NCBI RefSeq assembly: GCF_027213945.1
Contig: NZ_JAPWGW010000003.1
Location: 62,001 to 126,000, forward strand
DNA length: 64,000 nt
DNA from: Henriciella marina
GTDB taxonomy: Bacteria > Pseudomonadota > Alphaproteobacteria > Caulobacterales > Hyphomonadaceae
Direction of reading: 5' to 3'
Shown: positions 44,195 to 54,644 of the stretch, in pieces
How positions within the stretch are numbered: the stretch's first letter is position 1
Layout of the letters: every line of letters starts with the position of its first letter
Program-made: the position numbers and the translations under genes
The notes under the pieces: model-generated
Database searches by the model: none
Told to the model about the DNA's origin: nothing
The model's input: the letters and a program-made list of their open reading frames with translations, nothing else

Positions 44195-45136
44195 TCAGCG
44201 CGCTTCCAGCAACACAACGGCGAACAGACCTTTGGCGTCCGTCCATTTGCGGGTCAGCTCCCAACCCGCACTTTCCGCCATTTCAGCAAATCGGTCGAGT
44301 GCAATCTTGCGGGAGTTTTCCGTGTGGATTGTCTCGCCCTCTTCGAACTTGAAGGTCCGGCCAGCGACCTCGACGCTTTGCGCTTTCAAGCTGCGAAGAT
44401 GCATCTCGATACGGCTATCGGCGCTGTTCCAGCGAGCTTCGTGCTCGAAGCTGTCCAGATCGAAATTGCCGCCAAGCTCACGGTTGATCCGGCGCAGCAG
44501 GTTCAGATTGAAGTCTGCGGTCACACCCTTGGCGTCATCATAGGCGGGCACGAGGATGTCAGGCGATTTCGGCTGGTCGAGGCCGATGATGAAGCATGCA
44601 CCATCGCCAAGGTCTTCGCGCGTCGTACGCAGGAAACTGTCGATATCCTTGTCCAGCAGGTTGCCCATTGTCGAACCGGGGAAAAAGCCGGCGCGCCGGC
44701 CGCCCCCGCTTGGCAAATTGCTTCCCAGATTCGTGTCCATGAAGTCCGCTGCCACCGGATAGACATCCAGATCGCCGTAAACCGACTTCAGCTCGTCAGC
44801 GGCGCCTTTTAAATGCTCAGACGAGATATCGACCGGCACGAACGCCTTCGGGCGTTCCAGCGCGTCAAGGAGAATGCGGACTTTCAGCAGGCTACCAGCG
44901 CCATACTCCACGATCACGGCATCCGGCCCGATCGCTTCAGCTATAGCTGCGGCCTGCTCATTGAGTATAGTGAGCTCGGTTCGGGTCGGATAATACTCAT
45001 CAAGCTCTGTAATATCGTCGAAGAGACGAGAGCCGCGCGCATCATAGAGCCAGCGGCTCGGGACCGTTTTCTGGTCGCGTGCAAGGCCTGTCAGAACATC
45101 CTGCAGAAATGGGTCAATTCCAGAGCCGTCCATCAT
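44195..45136 (-). CDS. egtD: L-histidine N-alpha-methyltransferase (EgtD)
   Basis: A 313-residue S-adenosylmethionine-dependent enzyme that trimethylates histidine to hercynine, first step of ergothioneine synthesis. [32 protein letters not shown] is the family's N-terminal signature, [20 protein letters not shown] is the SAM-binding glycine loop, and [10 protein letters not shown] follows. The start codon overlaps the egtB stop as ATGA, so translation is coupled. No egtA, egtC or egtE gene lies beside it, as is common outside actinobacteria. Confidence 0.95.
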   Translation of the reverse strand: MMDGSGIDPFLQDVLTGLARDQKTVPSRWLYDARGSRLFDDITELDEYYPTRTELTILNEQAAAIAEAIGPDAVIVEYGAGSLLKVRILLDALERPKAFVPVDISSEHLKGAADELKSVYGDLDVYPVAADFMDTNLGSNLPSGGGRRAGFFPGSTMGNLLDKDIDSFLRTTREDLGDGACFIIGLDQPKSPDILVPAYDDAKGVTADFNLNLLRRINRELGGNFDLDSFEHEARWNSADSRIEMHLRSLKAQSVEVAGRTFKFEEGETIHTENSRKIALDRFAEMAESAGWELTRKWTDAKGLFAVVLLEAR

Positions 45137-46401
45137 GCATTCCTCGCAAGTCTGACGCCGCAGAATTGCCAGCGTTTGTCGGGGTGAAAGAAGTTTCGAT
45201 ACGTCGAACGGATATGGTCTGGCGGGGTTAAGCAGGACCCTCCGCGCAGAACCATCTGGCCGCTCATGAATTTGCCATTGTATTCGCCAACCGCACCTTC
45301 AGGGGCTTCAAAGCCCGGATACGGAAGGAAGGAACTCGCTGTCCATTCCCAGACATCGCCGAAAAGGCTGCTAAGACCTTCGCTTGACTGAAGTGCAGGG
45401 CTCAGGCGGCCTGTCCCGGCGTCGTTGCCAACAAGATCATGGCCTCTGGCCGCTGTTTCCCATTCCGCTTCGGTTGGCAGGCGCACGCCAGCCCAGCTTG
45501 CATAGGCATCGGCTTCATAGAAACTCACATGTGTGACAGGCGCTTCGAGGTCGACCGGCTGGGCACCTCGCAGCGTCATCGTCCACCAGGCGTCGTCCTT
45601 GCGGTGCCAGTAGAGCGGCGCCGTCCAGCCATTCGACTGGATGCAGGCCCAGCCATCGGAAAGCCAGTGGCCTGGCGCCTGATAACCGCCATCCTCGATA
45701 AACGTCATCCATTCACCATTGGTGACGGCGCGGCCAGCGAGTTCAAAAGGTTCCAGATACTGCTTGTGGCGTGGCCCTTCGCAATCATAGTAAAAGCCAT
45801 CGCCCTCATGCCCGATCTCGACAAGACCGCCTTCGAAACGGTGCCAGTCGAGCGGCTTCGCGCGCCCCGCCATAAGTCGCGGTTCGGAGGCGCGGTAAGC
45901 TGGTTGCAGAGGGTTCTGGCTCAGCAGGTGAAGGATGTCCGTGAGAAACAGCTCCTGATGCTGCTGTTCGTGATGAAGGCCGAGCGTGACGAGCTCCGCG
46001 ACTTCAGACGACACATCGCCAGATAGAAGTTCCACCATGTTGCGGTCGACGTGCTTCCGGAAGTCCATCACTTCATCAAGCGTCGGGCGCGTCAGCATTC
46101 CCCGGCGCGGCCGCGGGTGACGCTCACCAACAGCATCGTAGTAGGAATTGAAAAGGTATTCGAACGTTTCGTCGAACACCCCGTAACCTGAAAGGTGCGG
46201 TTTCAGAACGAAACATTCAAAAAACCAGGTTACATGAGCCAGATGCCACTTTGCCGGGCTGGCGTCTTCCATCGACTGAACCGTCGCATCAGCATCAGAC
46301 AGCGGCTTGGCGAGGTCTCTCGAATAGGCTCGCACACGTTCAAAGGCTGGCAGCAGGCCGGTTTTGGCCTTAGAGGCGCCTTGAGGGCTTGCTGAGAGCA
46401 T
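45133..46401 (-). CDS. egtB: Ergothioneine biosynthesis sulfoxide synthase (EgtB)
   Basis: A 422-residue iron enzyme joining hercynine to a thiol (gamma-glutamylcysteine or cysteine) with oxygen. The N-terminal DinB-like helical domain holds the iron ligands, among them [19 protein letters not shown] and [17 protein letters not shown] (HxxxQH-type). The C-terminal half is a formylglycine-generating-enzyme-like domain with [28 protein letters not shown] and [23 protein letters not shown]. Together with egtD it makes the antioxidant thiol ergothioneine. Confidence 0.95.
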   Translation of the reverse strand: MLSASPQGASKAKTGLLPAFERVRAYSRDLAKPLSDADATVQSMEDASPAKWHLAHVTWFFECFVLKPHLSGYGVFDETFEYLFNSYYDAVGERHPRPRRGMLTRPTLDEVMDFRKHVDRNMVELLSGDVSSEVAELVTLGLHHEQQHQELFLTDILHLLSQNPLQPAYRASEPRLMAGRAKPLDWHRFEGGLVEIGHEGDGFYYDCEGPRHKQYLEPFELAGRAVTNGEWMTFIEDGGYQAPGHWLSDGWACIQSNGWTAPLYWHRKDDAWWTMTLRGAQPVDLEAPVTHVSFYEADAYASWAGVRLPTEAEWETAARGHDLVGNDAGTGRLSPALQSSEGLSSLFGDVWEWTASSFLPYPGFEAPEGAVGEYNGKFMSGQMVLRGGSCLTPPDHIRSTYRNFFHPDKRWQFCGVRLARNA

Positions 46402-46619
46402 CGCGCGCTCCTTTTGGCTGGCAACTTTTGTCTAACAAACAACTATAGCGCGTGTTCCCGACGACAATGTGTCAGCCGCAAATCGGCGATCCCCCGGTCT
46501 CGCCATACATGGTCAGTTCGACCGGACAGCAATAGTGGCTACAGGTTCATCAACCCGTTGTTAAATCTCGGTCCGCCATGGTTACACGAAGGTAATATCC
46601 GAACCAATTACACGCCGGG

Positions 46620-48584
46620 GTGGCTATGCGCTCGAACATTTTCGACAAACTCCCGATACTGGTCTGTGAAGTGGCACCCGTGCGTGATGAGCGCGGCGAA
46701 ATCATCGATCTGGAATGGATCGATGCGAACGACCTGATGAATGCATCCATTCTGCCTGACGGTGGCAGCATCGTGGGTATGCGGATATTTGAGTTCGATC
46801 CGTCCTACCGCGACTCCGAAATGGTCAAAGCCCTTCTGGAATGCCTGGAAACAGGACAGCAGGGCACCCTCGTCACCCAGCAGGGCCGGGCGGCGAAGAT
46901 GCTCAACAAGATCATGAAGACGAGCCTCATCTCGACGGAACGGGGCGTCCTATGTTGCTCCCACGAGATTACCGACATCGCGCAGCAACGTGATGAGGCC
47001 AAGGAGCAGGCCGAATTGCTTCGTCTCGCCTGTGACCGCGCGCTACATGGCATCGCAATAGCCGCGCACGATGGCGCCCTCCTCTATATGAACCCGGTTC
47101 TGGAAGCACTTTCGGAGCGGACATTCAACGAAGTCGCGGGCCAGCACATCGATACTCTCATGGGGACAGGACAGGCGCGCCGCAGCAAGGAGCTCCAGCA
47201 GAAGCTCTCCAGCGGCGCGGTCATGCAGCATGTTTCAGACGGAGAAATGCTGACACCGTCGGGCAACCGCATCCGCCTTTCCATCGCGCTGAATACCGCC
47301 TTTCTTCCCGGCGATACCGACCCGGTCTACATCCTGCACATTCAGGATGTCCGCGAAGAACGCCGGAAAGCGCACGAACTTCGTGACGCGCTGCACCGTG
47401 CCGAACAGGCAACGCGCATGAAGTCGGAATTCCTGGCCAATATGAGCCACGAGATCCGCACGCCGCTCAATGGCGTGCTTGGCATGGCCCAGACTCTCGT
47501 TCACGGCGACCTGACCAACGTACAGCGCGAACAGGTGTCCATTATTCTGGATTCAGGCCGCGCCCTGATGGTGTTGCTCAATGACATTCTCGATCTTTCA
47601 AAGATTGAGGCAGGCAAACTTGAAATAACGCCGGTCGCGAGCGACCTCCGGCACAAGCTGAGCAGCCTGTTCAAATTGCACGAAGCGCTTGCCGAGGAAA
47701 AAGGCATCAAGCTGAAGCTCTTCGTGCACCCCGACGTGCCGTCCAGCCTGATTTTCGATCCGGTTCGCCTGCGTCAATGCGTCGGGAATCTCATCTCCAA
47801 CGCAATCAAGTTCACCGAGCAGGGCGAGGTGATGATCGTCGTGTCGAGTGCTCCCGGTGAGGATGAAGAGACGCAGCGTGTCACGATCCATGTATCTGAC
47901 ACCGGCTGTGGTATTGCCGAAAACAAACTGGACAAGATCTTCGACAGCTTCTCGCAGGAAGACGGTTCGACGACCCGCAAGTTTGGTGGCACCGGCCTTG
48001 GCCTGTCGATCACGCGCAAACTAGCCCAGATGATGGGCGGCGATGTTTCCGTGGTCAGCCAACAAGGGCGCGGCTCGGTGTTCACTCTCACTTTCGCGGC
48101 GCAGGATGTGTCTACGCCATACAGCCATCTAAACACGAAGACGGTACAGATTCGCGAGCCGCGACCACGCACAAGCCTCTCCGGTTGCCGGGCGCTGGTT
48201 GTGGACGACAATGCGATCAATCTTCGCGTCGCGAAGACCTTTCTGGAGCATTATGATGTCGAGGTTACACTGGCGAATGATGGCAATGAGGCGCTCGACA
48301 AGCTAAGCCATCAGCCTTTCGACATTGTTCTGATGGACATCCACATGCCGAGCCTGGATGGCGCAGAAGCCTTCCGGCGCCTGCGCATGTCGGCAAGCCC
48401 GAACCGGCTCATCCCCGTCCTCGCACTGACGGCGGATTCCATGGCAGGCGACCGTGAGCGTTACCTTGGAATGGGCTTTGACGGTTATGTCTCGAAACCA
48501 ATTGATGAGCGCTCGCTGATTTCAGCGATGGGCCAGGTGCTCAGCGTCCAGTCCTCAAACGACAGGCTGCAAGCGGCGATCTAG
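46620..48584 (+). CDS. Hybrid sensor histidine kinase/response regulator
   Basis: A 654-residue cytoplasmic kinase without membrane segments. Two PAS-like segments (about 10-115 and 130-245) come first, then HisKA with phospho-acceptor His in NMSHEIRTPLNGVLG (near 280). The HATPase domain has NLISNAIKFTEQGE, DTGCGIAENKLDKIF and GGTGLGLSITRKLAQMMGG. The C-terminal receiver (about 520-640) has DDN, phospho-acceptor Asp in VLMDIHMPSLDG and a conserved Lys in YVSKPID. Input signal unknown. The start is the GTG at 46620 or the ATG at 46626, two codons apart. Confidence 0.93.
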   Translation: MAMRSNIFDKLPILVCEVAPVRDERGEIIDLEWIDANDLMNASILPDGGSIVGMRIFEFDPSYRDSEMVKALLECLETGQQGTLVTQQGRAAKMLNKIMKTSLISTERGVLCCSHEITDIAQQRDEAKEQAELLRLACDRALHGIAIAAHDGALLYMNPVLEALSERTFNEVAGQHIDTLMGTGQARRSKELQQKLSSGAVMQHVSDGEMLTPSGNRIRLSIALNTAFLPGDTDPVYILHIQDVREERRKAHELRDALHRAEQATRMKSEFLANMSHEIRTPLNGVLGMAQTLVHGDLTNVQREQVSIILDSGRALMVLLNDILDLSKIEAGKLEITPVASDLRHKLSSLFKLHEALAEEKGIKLKLFVHPDVPSSLIFDPVRLRQCVGNLISNAIKFTEQGEVMIVVSSAPGEDEETQRVTIHVSDTGCGIAENKLDKIFDSFSQEDGSTTRKFGGTGLGLSITRKLAQMMGGDVSVVSQQGRGSVFTLTFAAQDVSTPYSHLNTKTVQIREPRPRTSLSGCRALVVDDNAINLRVAKTFLEHYDVEVTLANDGNEALDKLSHQPFDIVLMDIHMPSLDGAEAFRRLRMSASPNRLIPVLALTADSMAGDRERYLGMGFDGYVSKPIDERSLISAMGQVLSVQSSNDRLQAAI

Positions 48585-48600
48585 TCGCCGCCGCCTGGTA

Positions 48601-49773
48601 TCAGGCTGTCTCGCCAAAAAGCTCGCGTCCGATGAGCCAGCGACGGATTTCAGACGTCCCTGCCCCGATTTCGTATAGCTTCGCGTCGCGCAGCAGGCGT
48701 CCGGTCGGATACTCATTGATGTAGCCATTGCCACCGAGCAGCTGGATCGCGTCGAGCGCGAGCTTCGTTGCCATTTCAGCTGCATAGAGGATCGCGCCAG
48801 CTGCATCCTTGCGCGCTGTTTCGCCCCGGTCGCAGGCCTTTGCCACCGTATAGACATAAGCTTTTGCGGCGTTCATCTGGACATACATGTCGGCGAGCTT
48901 GCCTTGAACAAGCTGGAACTCGCCAATCGATTGGCCGAACTGCTTACGGTCATGAACGTAAGGGATCACCACGTCCATACAGGCCTGCATGATACCGGTC
49001 GGCCCCGCCGCCAGCACAGCGCGCTCATAGTCGAGGCCACTCATCAGGACTTCGACGCCGCCATTGAGCGGGCCCATGATGTTCTCTTCGGGCACTTCGC
49101 AGTCTTCGAAGACCAGCTCACCGGTCTCCGACCCGCGCATGCCCAGCTTGTCGAGTTTCTGGGCCACGGAAAAGCCCTTCATGCCGCGCTCAATGATGAA
49201 GGCGGTAATGCCACGAGACTTCTTGTCCGGCTCTGTCTTGGCATAGACGATCAGCGTGTCAGCGTCAGGCGAATTGGTGATCCACATCTTCGAGCCGTTG
49301 AGGATGTACCGGTCCCCCTTCTTCTCGGCCTTGAGCTTCATCGAGACGACATCGGAGCCTGCGCCGCTCTCGGACATGGCAAGGCCACCAAGATGCTCAC
49401 CGGTCACGAGTTTCTCGAGATAGCGCTTCTTTTGCTCGTCCGTGCCCCAGCGGCGAAGCTGGTTCACGCAAAGGTTCGAATGCGCCCCGTAAGAAAGGCC
49501 CACAGAGGCTGACGCACGGGAAATTTCTTCCATGGCGACGACGTGTTCGAGATAGCCGAGGCCGCTACCGCCCCACTCTTCCTCGACAGTAATGCCGAGG
49601 AGGCCAAGCTCACCCATTTTCGGAAGAAGGTGGCGCGGAAAGACGTCAGTGCGGTCAATTTCTGCAGCCAGCGGAGCGACGTGATCAGCGGCAAAACTTT
49701 TCACCGTATCGCGGATCATGTCGGCGGTTTCGCCAAGATCGAAGTTCAGCGTGGGATATGTGTTCGGGATCAT
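48601..49773 (-). CDS. Isovaleryl-CoA dehydrogenase
   Basis: A 390-residue FAD acyl-CoA dehydrogenase for leucine catabolism, feeding electrons to [53 protein letters not shown] is the FAD/substrate block, [42 protein letters not shown] contains the Glu of the isovaleryl-CoA type on this helix (GLDYER), and [37 protein letters not shown] ends the chain. Same pathway as the methylcrotonyl-CoA carboxylase genes, but 8 kb away. Confidence 0.92.
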   Translation of the reverse strand: MIPNTYPTLNFDLGETADMIRDTVKSFAADHVAPLAAEIDRTDVFPRHLLPKMGELGLLGITVEEEWGGSGLGYLEHVVAMEEISRASASVGLSYGAHSNLCVNQLRRWGTDEQKKRYLEKLVTGEHLGGLAMSESGAGSDVVSMKLKAEKKGDRYILNGSKMWITNSPDADTLIVYAKTEPDKKSRGITAFIIERGMKGFSVAQKLDKLGMRGSETGELVFEDCEVPEENIMGPLNGGVEVLMSGLDYERAVLAAGPTGIMQACMDVVIPYVHDRKQFGQSIGEFQLVQGKLADMYVQMNAAKAYVYTVAKACDRGETARKDAAGAILYAAEMATKLALDAIQLLGGNGYINEYPTGRLLRDAKLYEIGAGTSEIRRWLIGRELFGETA

Positions 49774-49833
49774 GGCGTTGATGTAGCCAAGATTGCCCAG
49801 ATTGCCAATGCGGCGAATGCCCCTTTGTAGGGC

Positions 49834-51393
49834 CTAGTCTTTCTTCTTCTTGCCCGGGAAGATTGCCTTGAAGCAGTAGTAAGCCATCACGACAAACACC
49901 AGACCACCGAGAAGCATGAGGAATGGTGGCAGATAGGCCATCAGCTCCGTTTCGTCCTGGCGTTCCATGCCGAACCAGCCGAACTCGCCGGCGCCACCAT
50001 AGGTGAACAGGCCGGCCCCAACGAGGGCGAGCACGCCAAACAACAGCGTCTCCAGCGGGCCTTCCTTGGTCTCATCATCGTCTTCGCGGCCTTCAGAAAG
50101 CCAGACATCGGACGGGCGAAGATCGTCGATCAGAATACGGCCGAGCTCGTCCTTGTATTCGCCTTCTTCGACGTCATCAGCTTCCTCAACCGTAAGCGGC
50201 TCGGAAACGATGTCGAAGTCTTCGGTTTCAAGCGTTTCGGTACGACGCTCGGTTTCCGGCTGCTCGTCCTCTTCGCTTTCGACCGTTTCTTTCTCGTCGC
50301 CGGAAACTGCTTCGGCCTCGACGATGTCGGCGTCTTCAATAGAGTCGCGCTCGTCTGCTTCTTCGTTTGCCGCTGGTGCAGCTTCTTCGGTCTCTTCAGG
50401 CTTAACTTGCGCCGAAGGCGGTACGATCAGGTCGAACGGAGAGGTTTTCTTTGCCGGAGCTTCTTCAGTTGGCTCTTCTTCGACATCATTCGCAGCGCTG
50501 ATCGTATAGACTGACTTGTTGTCGTCTTCGGTGTCTTCGGCCGCGACCTCAGGCTCAGCGTCCTGCTCGTCAGGCGAGGCTTCTTCGACCTCCAGGTCAC
50601 CTTCAGCTTCGCGTTCCGCCGCCGCTGTGCCGGCGAGCGCAGAAACGGCAGCGCGAATATCGTCGACGCTTTTCTCATCATCTTCACGCGCACCGTCGAG
50701 ATCAGTCTTGAGCTCTGCCGCTTCACCATCGCCTTGGTCTTCCTCTTCACCAAGGATACGGGTCAGGCGGTCTTTAACATGACGGGCGGCAGCTTCAGTG
50801 GAGATTTCTTCGTCGATCTGGTCGTTGGCCGGGTTGCCCGGCACCTGGAACGCCATCTGCACCTGTTTGCGATAGCGGTCAGTTTCTTCGATATCGACAA
50901 GTGGACGGAAATGGCTGCTGGAGGCGTGCGGAACCGGACCATCAATCTTGAGGAACAGCGCCTTCTCGTCGGCGCGGCGGCGAACAAGTGGATCTACGAC
51001 CATGTCACGCTGGCCGACGCGGGCCTTGCGCCAGCTCTCCATCGCCCAGGCGGCCTTGAGCTTGTTTCCTGCATTGATGCTGGCCAGAACGTCAGAACTT
51101 TCGAACTGCACAAGCCCGATGTTGAATGCAAACGAAACAAGGGCGTCGAATTCATTTTGCGACACCGGCACGAGCAGCAGCTGGTTAAGCGCTTCCTCGA
51201 TTGGCGGCAGGTCAAACTCAGACAGGATGGCCTTGGCTTCAGTTTCCGTAATTTTCAGTCCTTCACGCGCTGCCTTGGTGTGGCCATAGCCAATCACCCA
51301 GCGCCCGTCCGGCAGTTTGCGGGACTCTGGACGAAACCCCTCATAGGCCATGATGAGCTTGAGACCCGCGTCTGATGTACGAAGTTCTGACAC
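49834..51393 (-). CDS. GH24 lysozyme-like protein with acidic linker and C-terminal membrane segments
   Basis: A 519-residue protein. Residues about 1-150 are a phage-type (T4-like) lysozyme fold: GLKLIMAYEGFRP with the catalytic-type Glu, WVIGYGHTKAAREG and NEFDALVSFAFNIG. Residues about 200-430 are a very acidic Glu/Asp/Ala linker, surely disordered. Two hydrophobic helices follow near the C-terminus (FGVLALVGAGLFTYGGAGEFG and YLPPFLMLLGGLVFVVMAYYCF), then a Lys-rich tail. No signal peptide, so topology is puzzling. The GTG at 51393 with GGAG 9 bases upstream is preferred over the ATG at 51423, which has no ribosome site. Confidence 0.85.
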   Translation of the reverse strand: MSELRTSDAGLKLIMAYEGFRPESRKLPDGRWVIGYGHTKAAREGLKITETEAKAILSEFDLPPIEEALNQLLLVPVSQNEFDALVSFAFNIGLVQFESSDVLASINAGNKLKAAWAMESWRKARVGQRDMVVDPLVRRRADEKALFLKIDGPVPHASSSHFRPLVDIEETDRYRKQVQMAFQVPGNPANDQIDEEISTEAAARHVKDRLTRILGEEEDQGDGEAAELKTDLDGAREDDEKSVDDIRAAVSALAGTAAAEREAEGDLEVEEASPDEQDAEPEVAAEDTEDDNKSVYTISAANDVEEEPTEEAPAKKTSPFDLIVPPSAQVKPEETEEAAPAANEEADERDSIEDADIVEAEAVSGDEKETVESEEDEQPETERRTETLETEDFDIVSEPLTVEEADDVEEGEYKDELGRILIDDLRPSDVWLSEGREDDDETKEGPLETLLFGVLALVGAGLFTYGGAGEFGWFGMERQDETELMAYLPPFLMLLGGLVFVVMAYYCFKAIFPGKKKKD

Positions 51394-51467
51394 AGTAAAT
51401 TGCTCCAAACCGATACAATGCATTCTGACACTGCAAGTCGCAGGCCGGGCGACCTGACGCAGCTGCC

Positions 51468-52859
51468 TTAAACCAGGATCAGGGTCGCGAGGCCGAGGAA
51501 ACTGAAGAATGCCATAATATCTGTAAGTGTCAGTACGAAGACCGATGAGGCAACTGCAGGATCCGCGCCTGCGCGCTTTAGGGTCAGAGGCACAACGATG
51601 CCCGAAAAGCCTGCCCAGATGAATGTGGCAAACATCGCGACGGAAATCGTCAGGCTGAGTTCGGGGCTCCTGAACCAGGCGAAGGCGATGATGCCCACGC
51701 CGATCGCAAAGATCACGCCATTTGCAAGTCCGGTCAGTGTCTCGCGCAGGATCGCCCGGCGACCGGCATCGCCTTCCATCTCGCGCTCGGCGATAGCGCG
51801 CACGGCCACAGCAAGCCCTTGGCTGCCAGCATTGCCGCCGAGCGCCGCAACCACCGGCATCAGGATGGCCAGCTGCACCACCTGATCAAGCACGCCTTCA
51901 AAGATCGCGATAATGGCCGAAGCAATGAAAGCGGTTACCAGGTTCACCGCCAGCCAGGGTGCGCGCGACTTGACCGAGTCCAGCACTGTGTCCGAGCCGT
52001 CGGCCGCGTTCACCCCGGACAGAGCAAGAAGGTCTTCGGTATTTTCTTCCTGAATAACATCGACGACGTCATCGACGGTGAGCATGCCAATCAGGCGGCC
52101 ATTGTCATCGGTGACCGGGGCCGAAGCGAGCGAGTACTTCTGGAACTGGTAGGCGGCTTCTTCCTGGTCCATCTCGACCCGGATGTCGGACTCCACCTCT
52201 TCCATGATGTCACTGAGGTTTACGTCCCGCGGCGTGCGTAGCAGCGTCGCAAGTGGCACCTGGCCTTTGAGCTTGTGCGCCGGGTCGATGACATAAACTT
52301 CGAAGAATTCAGCCGGCAGGTCATCGGCATGTTCGCGCGCATGGTCGATCGTATGTCCCACGGTCCAGAACTCAGGCGCCGCGAAATATTCGCGCTGCAT
52401 GAGTCGGCCAGCGGTCTCTTCCTCATAGGCAAAGCCCTGCTCGAGCGAGGCTCGGTCTTCGGGCGCAAGCTCATCAAGGATGCGTTCGCGCCGGGCTTCC
52501 TCAAGGTCTTCGAGGATGGTCGTGACGTCGTCTGAATCAAGCTCGCCAAGCACCGCCGCCACAGCGTCATCTGGCAGGACCTCAACAGCCTCTTCGCGGT
52601 ACTCGTCGCGCAGTTCGATAATGATGCTGGTCGGCAGCTGGCCGCCGAGAAGATCGACACAGGCAGCGAAATCGTCGCCGGACAACTGTTCGAGAAGGTC
52701 AGCAGCATCTGCCGGGTGTAGCCGCCCCAAAAGGCGGGCAAGCCATCGCGTATCCCGCTCCCAGACGGCGTCACGCACATCCTGAACATAGTCGAGATGC
52801 GCCTCGCGGCCGGGATCGTCAGATGAATCTGTCTGGCTGTTTTGCGGCAGATCGGACAA
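51468..52859 (-). CDS. mgtE: Magnesium transporter MgtE
   Basis: A 463-residue magnesium channel/transporter: N-terminal helical regulatory domain (LARLLGRLHPADAADLLEQL ... VEVLPDDAVAAVLGELDSDDVTTILEDL), two CBS domains (about 135-260), then five membrane helices with VNLVTAFIASAIIAIFE, MPVVAALGGNAGSQGLAVAVRA (pore motif) and GIVVPLTLKRAGADPAVASSVFVLTLTDIMAFFSFLG. No ATG suits the N-terminus; a TTG at 52859 (MSDLPQNSQTDSS) has GGAGG 6 bases upstream and gives normal family length. The open frame beyond it runs into the tRNA gene and is not coding. Confidence 0.93.
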   Translation of the reverse strand: MSDLPQNSQTDSSDDPGREAHLDYVQDVRDAVWERDTRWLARLLGRLHPADAADLLEQLSGDDFAACVDLLGGQLPTSIIIELRDEYREEAVEVLPDDAVAAVLGELDSDDVTTILEDLEEARRERILDELAPEDRASLEQGFAYEEETAGRLMQREYFAAPEFWTVGHTIDHAREHADDLPAEFFEVYVIDPAHKLKGQVPLATLLRTPRDVNLSDIMEEVESDIRVEMDQEEAAYQFQKYSLASAPVTDDNGRLIGMLTVDDVVDVIQEENTEDLLALSGVNAADGSDTVLDSVKSRAPWLAVNLVTAFIASAIIAIFEGVLDQVVQLAILMPVVAALGGNAGSQGLAVAVRAIAEREMEGDAGRRAILRETLTGLANGVIFAIGVGIIAFAWFRSPELSLTISVAMFATFIWAGFSGIVVPLTLKRAGADPAVASSVFVLTLTDIMAFFSFLGLATLILV

Positions 52860-52920
52860 GGGACCCCTCCATCGTTCCGGACGGCTAGGCGCCCGAGCTG
52901 CCTGACTTCCCCAGGGATGG

Positions 52921-53002
52921 TGCGGTCGAGAGGACTCGAACCTCCACGGATTGCTCCACAGCGACCTCAACGCTGCGCGTCTACCAGTTCCGCCACGACC
53001 GC
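52921..53002 (-). tRNA. tRNA-Leu (anticodon GAG)
   Basis: On the minus strand the acceptor 5' arm GCGGTCG pairs with CGACCGC, with discriminator A and an encoded CCA at 52920-52918. The anticodon loop TTGAGGT gives GAG. The long variable arm typical of leucine tRNA and the GGTTCGAGTCC T-arm are present. Length is 82 nt without CCA. Confidence 0.93.
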
Positions 53003-53076
53003 ACTGGATCCCTACGGGAAGTCCGCGCGGTATAAGTGCGCAAAGAAGCTTTGTGAAGCCCTGCTTGCACCTCTAT

Positions 53077-53787
53077 ATGCGCGAAATGACAGATTTTCCC
53101 GCAGTTGAATGGGCCGTCAGTGAAAAGCCGGTCAGTTATGATGCCGCTATTGCCTTCATGGAGCGCCGCGTGAGGGCAATCCGCGACGAAGGCGCGCCAG
53201 AACTTGTCTGGCTGCTTGAGCATCCCCCGCTCTACACCGCCGGAACAAGCGCCAAGCCGCATGACCTCAAGGACGCGAATCGCTTCCCCGTCCACGAGAC
53301 CAGCCGCGGCGGACAGTACACTTATCACGGTCCTGGTCAGCGGGTCGCTTATGTCATGCTGGATGTTGCCGCGCGCGGCCGCGATATACGCGACTTTGTG
53401 GCAAAGCTCGAAGCCTGGGTCATCGGCGCACTGGATGAATTCAATGTGAAAGGCGAGGTCCGCCGCGGCCGCGTTGGCGTCTGGGTCGACCGGTCATCGC
53501 CCGGTTCCACGACACGCGAAGACAAGATTGCCGCTATTGGCCTGCGCCTGAAGAGATGGGTCAGCTTTCACGGCATCAGCCTGAACGTCGAACCTGATCT
53601 CACCCACTTTGAAGGCATCACGCCGTGCGGGATCTCAGATGACGGTCTTGGTGTTACCAGCCTTGTCGACCTCGGCCTGCCAGTGTCGATGGATGATGCC
53701 GATGTTGCATTGAAAAAAGCTTTCCGGGACGTCTTTCTGTCAGAGCTTGAAGACGTCCCTGCCCCGCTCCGCGATCAGGACGCGTAA
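53077..53787 (+). CDS. lipB: Lipoyl(octanoyl) transferase
   Basis: A 236-residue enzyme that moves octanoyl groups from acyl carrier protein to lipoyl domains. [20 protein letters not shown] is the family's active-site segment, [22 protein letters not shown] has the catalytic Lys, and [19 protein letters not shown] has the catalytic Cys. The ATG at 53077 ([12 protein letters not shown]) follows the divergent tRNA gene by about 75 bp; the longer frame from 52951 runs through the tRNA. A second ATG at 53086 is possible. Its last 13 bp overlap the convergent DUF805-like gene. Confidence 0.94.
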   Translation: MREMTDFPAVEWAVSEKPVSYDAAIAFMERRVRAIRDEGAPELVWLLEHPPLYTAGTSAKPHDLKDANRFPVHETSRGGQYTYHGPGQRVAYVMLDVAARGRDIRDFVAKLEAWVIGALDEFNVKGEVRRGRVGVWVDRSSPGSTTREDKIAAIGLRLKRWVSFHGISLNVEPDLTHFEGITPCGISDDGLGVTSLVDLGLPVSMDDADVALKKAFRDVFLSELEDVPAPLRDQDA

Positions 53788-54578
53788 GGTCGACGATTCA
53801 TTACTGAACTTGAGGCACCGCCATTTGGTGGGTAGTTGCCGAAGAAAGGCACGCGCGCGACCCACATCAAGCTCCAGATCGCAATCAGGCCGCTTAGCGG
53901 GATCACCACATTCTGGATCATGGGCGCCGCCGCTTTCAGAACGAACTCGGTCTTGGGCGCCATGGGCTGGTCGAGGTTCATACCGCCCCTTCCACCCGGA
54001 GGCCCTCCGCGACCGCGCTGCTGTTGTTGTTGGGCGCCTTCACCACCCCCCTCAGCTTCAGCTTTTGCGCGGGCGGCTTCGCGTTCTTCCCGCTGACGCT
54101 CCCGAAAGGCGTCAGGATCGGCAAGATAGTCCTGGCGCATCTCGAACTGCTTGTCATAGCTCTTCGCCGTCGACATCGCCGTCGTCGTGAAAAGAGCAAA
54201 ACCGATCAGCAATGGAATGAGTGGCAGGATCGCCAGTAGCGGCGTCTTGCCCGCATCGTTCAGGCGTCGCGAATGGATCACATAGGAGATGAGTGTTGTC
54301 GCGATGAAGACGACCGGGGTCGCATAGGTGCCGAAGATCGAGACACCAGCGCCATCGCCGCCTGCAAGGTTCAGGACAAGCGCTACCGTGAACGGGACAA
54401 CGATGATCATCGCCTGCAGCGCAAAGAGAAGCGTCCAGGCGCGGGTAAAGTGCAGGCGTGGTGACTCCCCAGTCGGATCAAACAGCGTTTGCAACCAGTT
54501 CATACGCTCTGGCAGCTCTCGCTCATCCGTGAGCCAGGGGCGCTTCGGGTCGATTGCAGTATCGGTCGTATCTGACAT
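53775..54578 (-). CDS. DUF805-like membrane protein with Gly/Gln-rich loop
   Basis: A 267-residue inner-membrane protein. Four hydrophobic helices are visible (about 45-70, 80-100, 110-135 and near 225-245), with the [25 protein letters not shown] segment resembling the R-x-H/N-D-x-G-x-S/T motif of DUF805. Between the third and fourth helices lies a long cytoplasmic-type insertion, charged and then low-complexity ([36 protein letters not shown]). Function unknown. An AT-rich gap with repeated boxes separates it from the next gene. Confidence 0.7.
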   Translation of the reverse strand: MSDTTDTAIDPKRPWLTDERELPERMNWLQTLFDPTGESPRLHFTRAWTLLFALQAMIIVVPFTVALVLNLAGGDGAGVSIFGTYATPVVFIATTLISYVIHSRRLNDAGKTPLLAILPLIPLLIGFALFTTTAMSTAKSYDKQFEMRQDYLADPDAFRERQREEREAARAKAEAEGGGEGAQQQQQRGRGGPPGGRGGMNLDQPMAPKTEFVLKAAAPMIQNVVIPLSGLIAIWSLMWVARVPFFGNYPPNGGASSSVMNRRPYAS

Positions 54579-54596
54579 TCAGGATGGCTTTCGCGT

Positions 54597-54644
54597 TTTA
54601 TCGATAAACGTTTATATCTCTATATTCGAATTTATCAATAAACG
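54597..54644. promoter_or_regulatory. Operator-like repeat boxes upstream of the 54578 gene
   Basis: Two near-identical 14-bp boxes, TTTATCGATAAACG (54597-54610) and TTTATCAATAAACG (54631-54644), lie 34 bp apart. The first includes the perfect palindrome TTTATCGATAAA, overlapped by a second perfect palindrome ATAAACGTTTAT (54604-54615). In a GC-rich chromosome this looks like a regulator binding region in front of the minus-strand gene starting at 54578. The regulator is unknown. Confidence 0.5.

Noticed and set aside
52860-52970. Upstream extension of the mgtE frame
   Set aside because: It reads through the tRNA-Leu gene.
53470-54260. Possible low-complexity repeat array (CAG/TTG-type) near 54020-54040
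   Set aside because: It is simply the Gln/Gly-rich loop of the DUF805-like protein; no repeat array or CRISPR structure.
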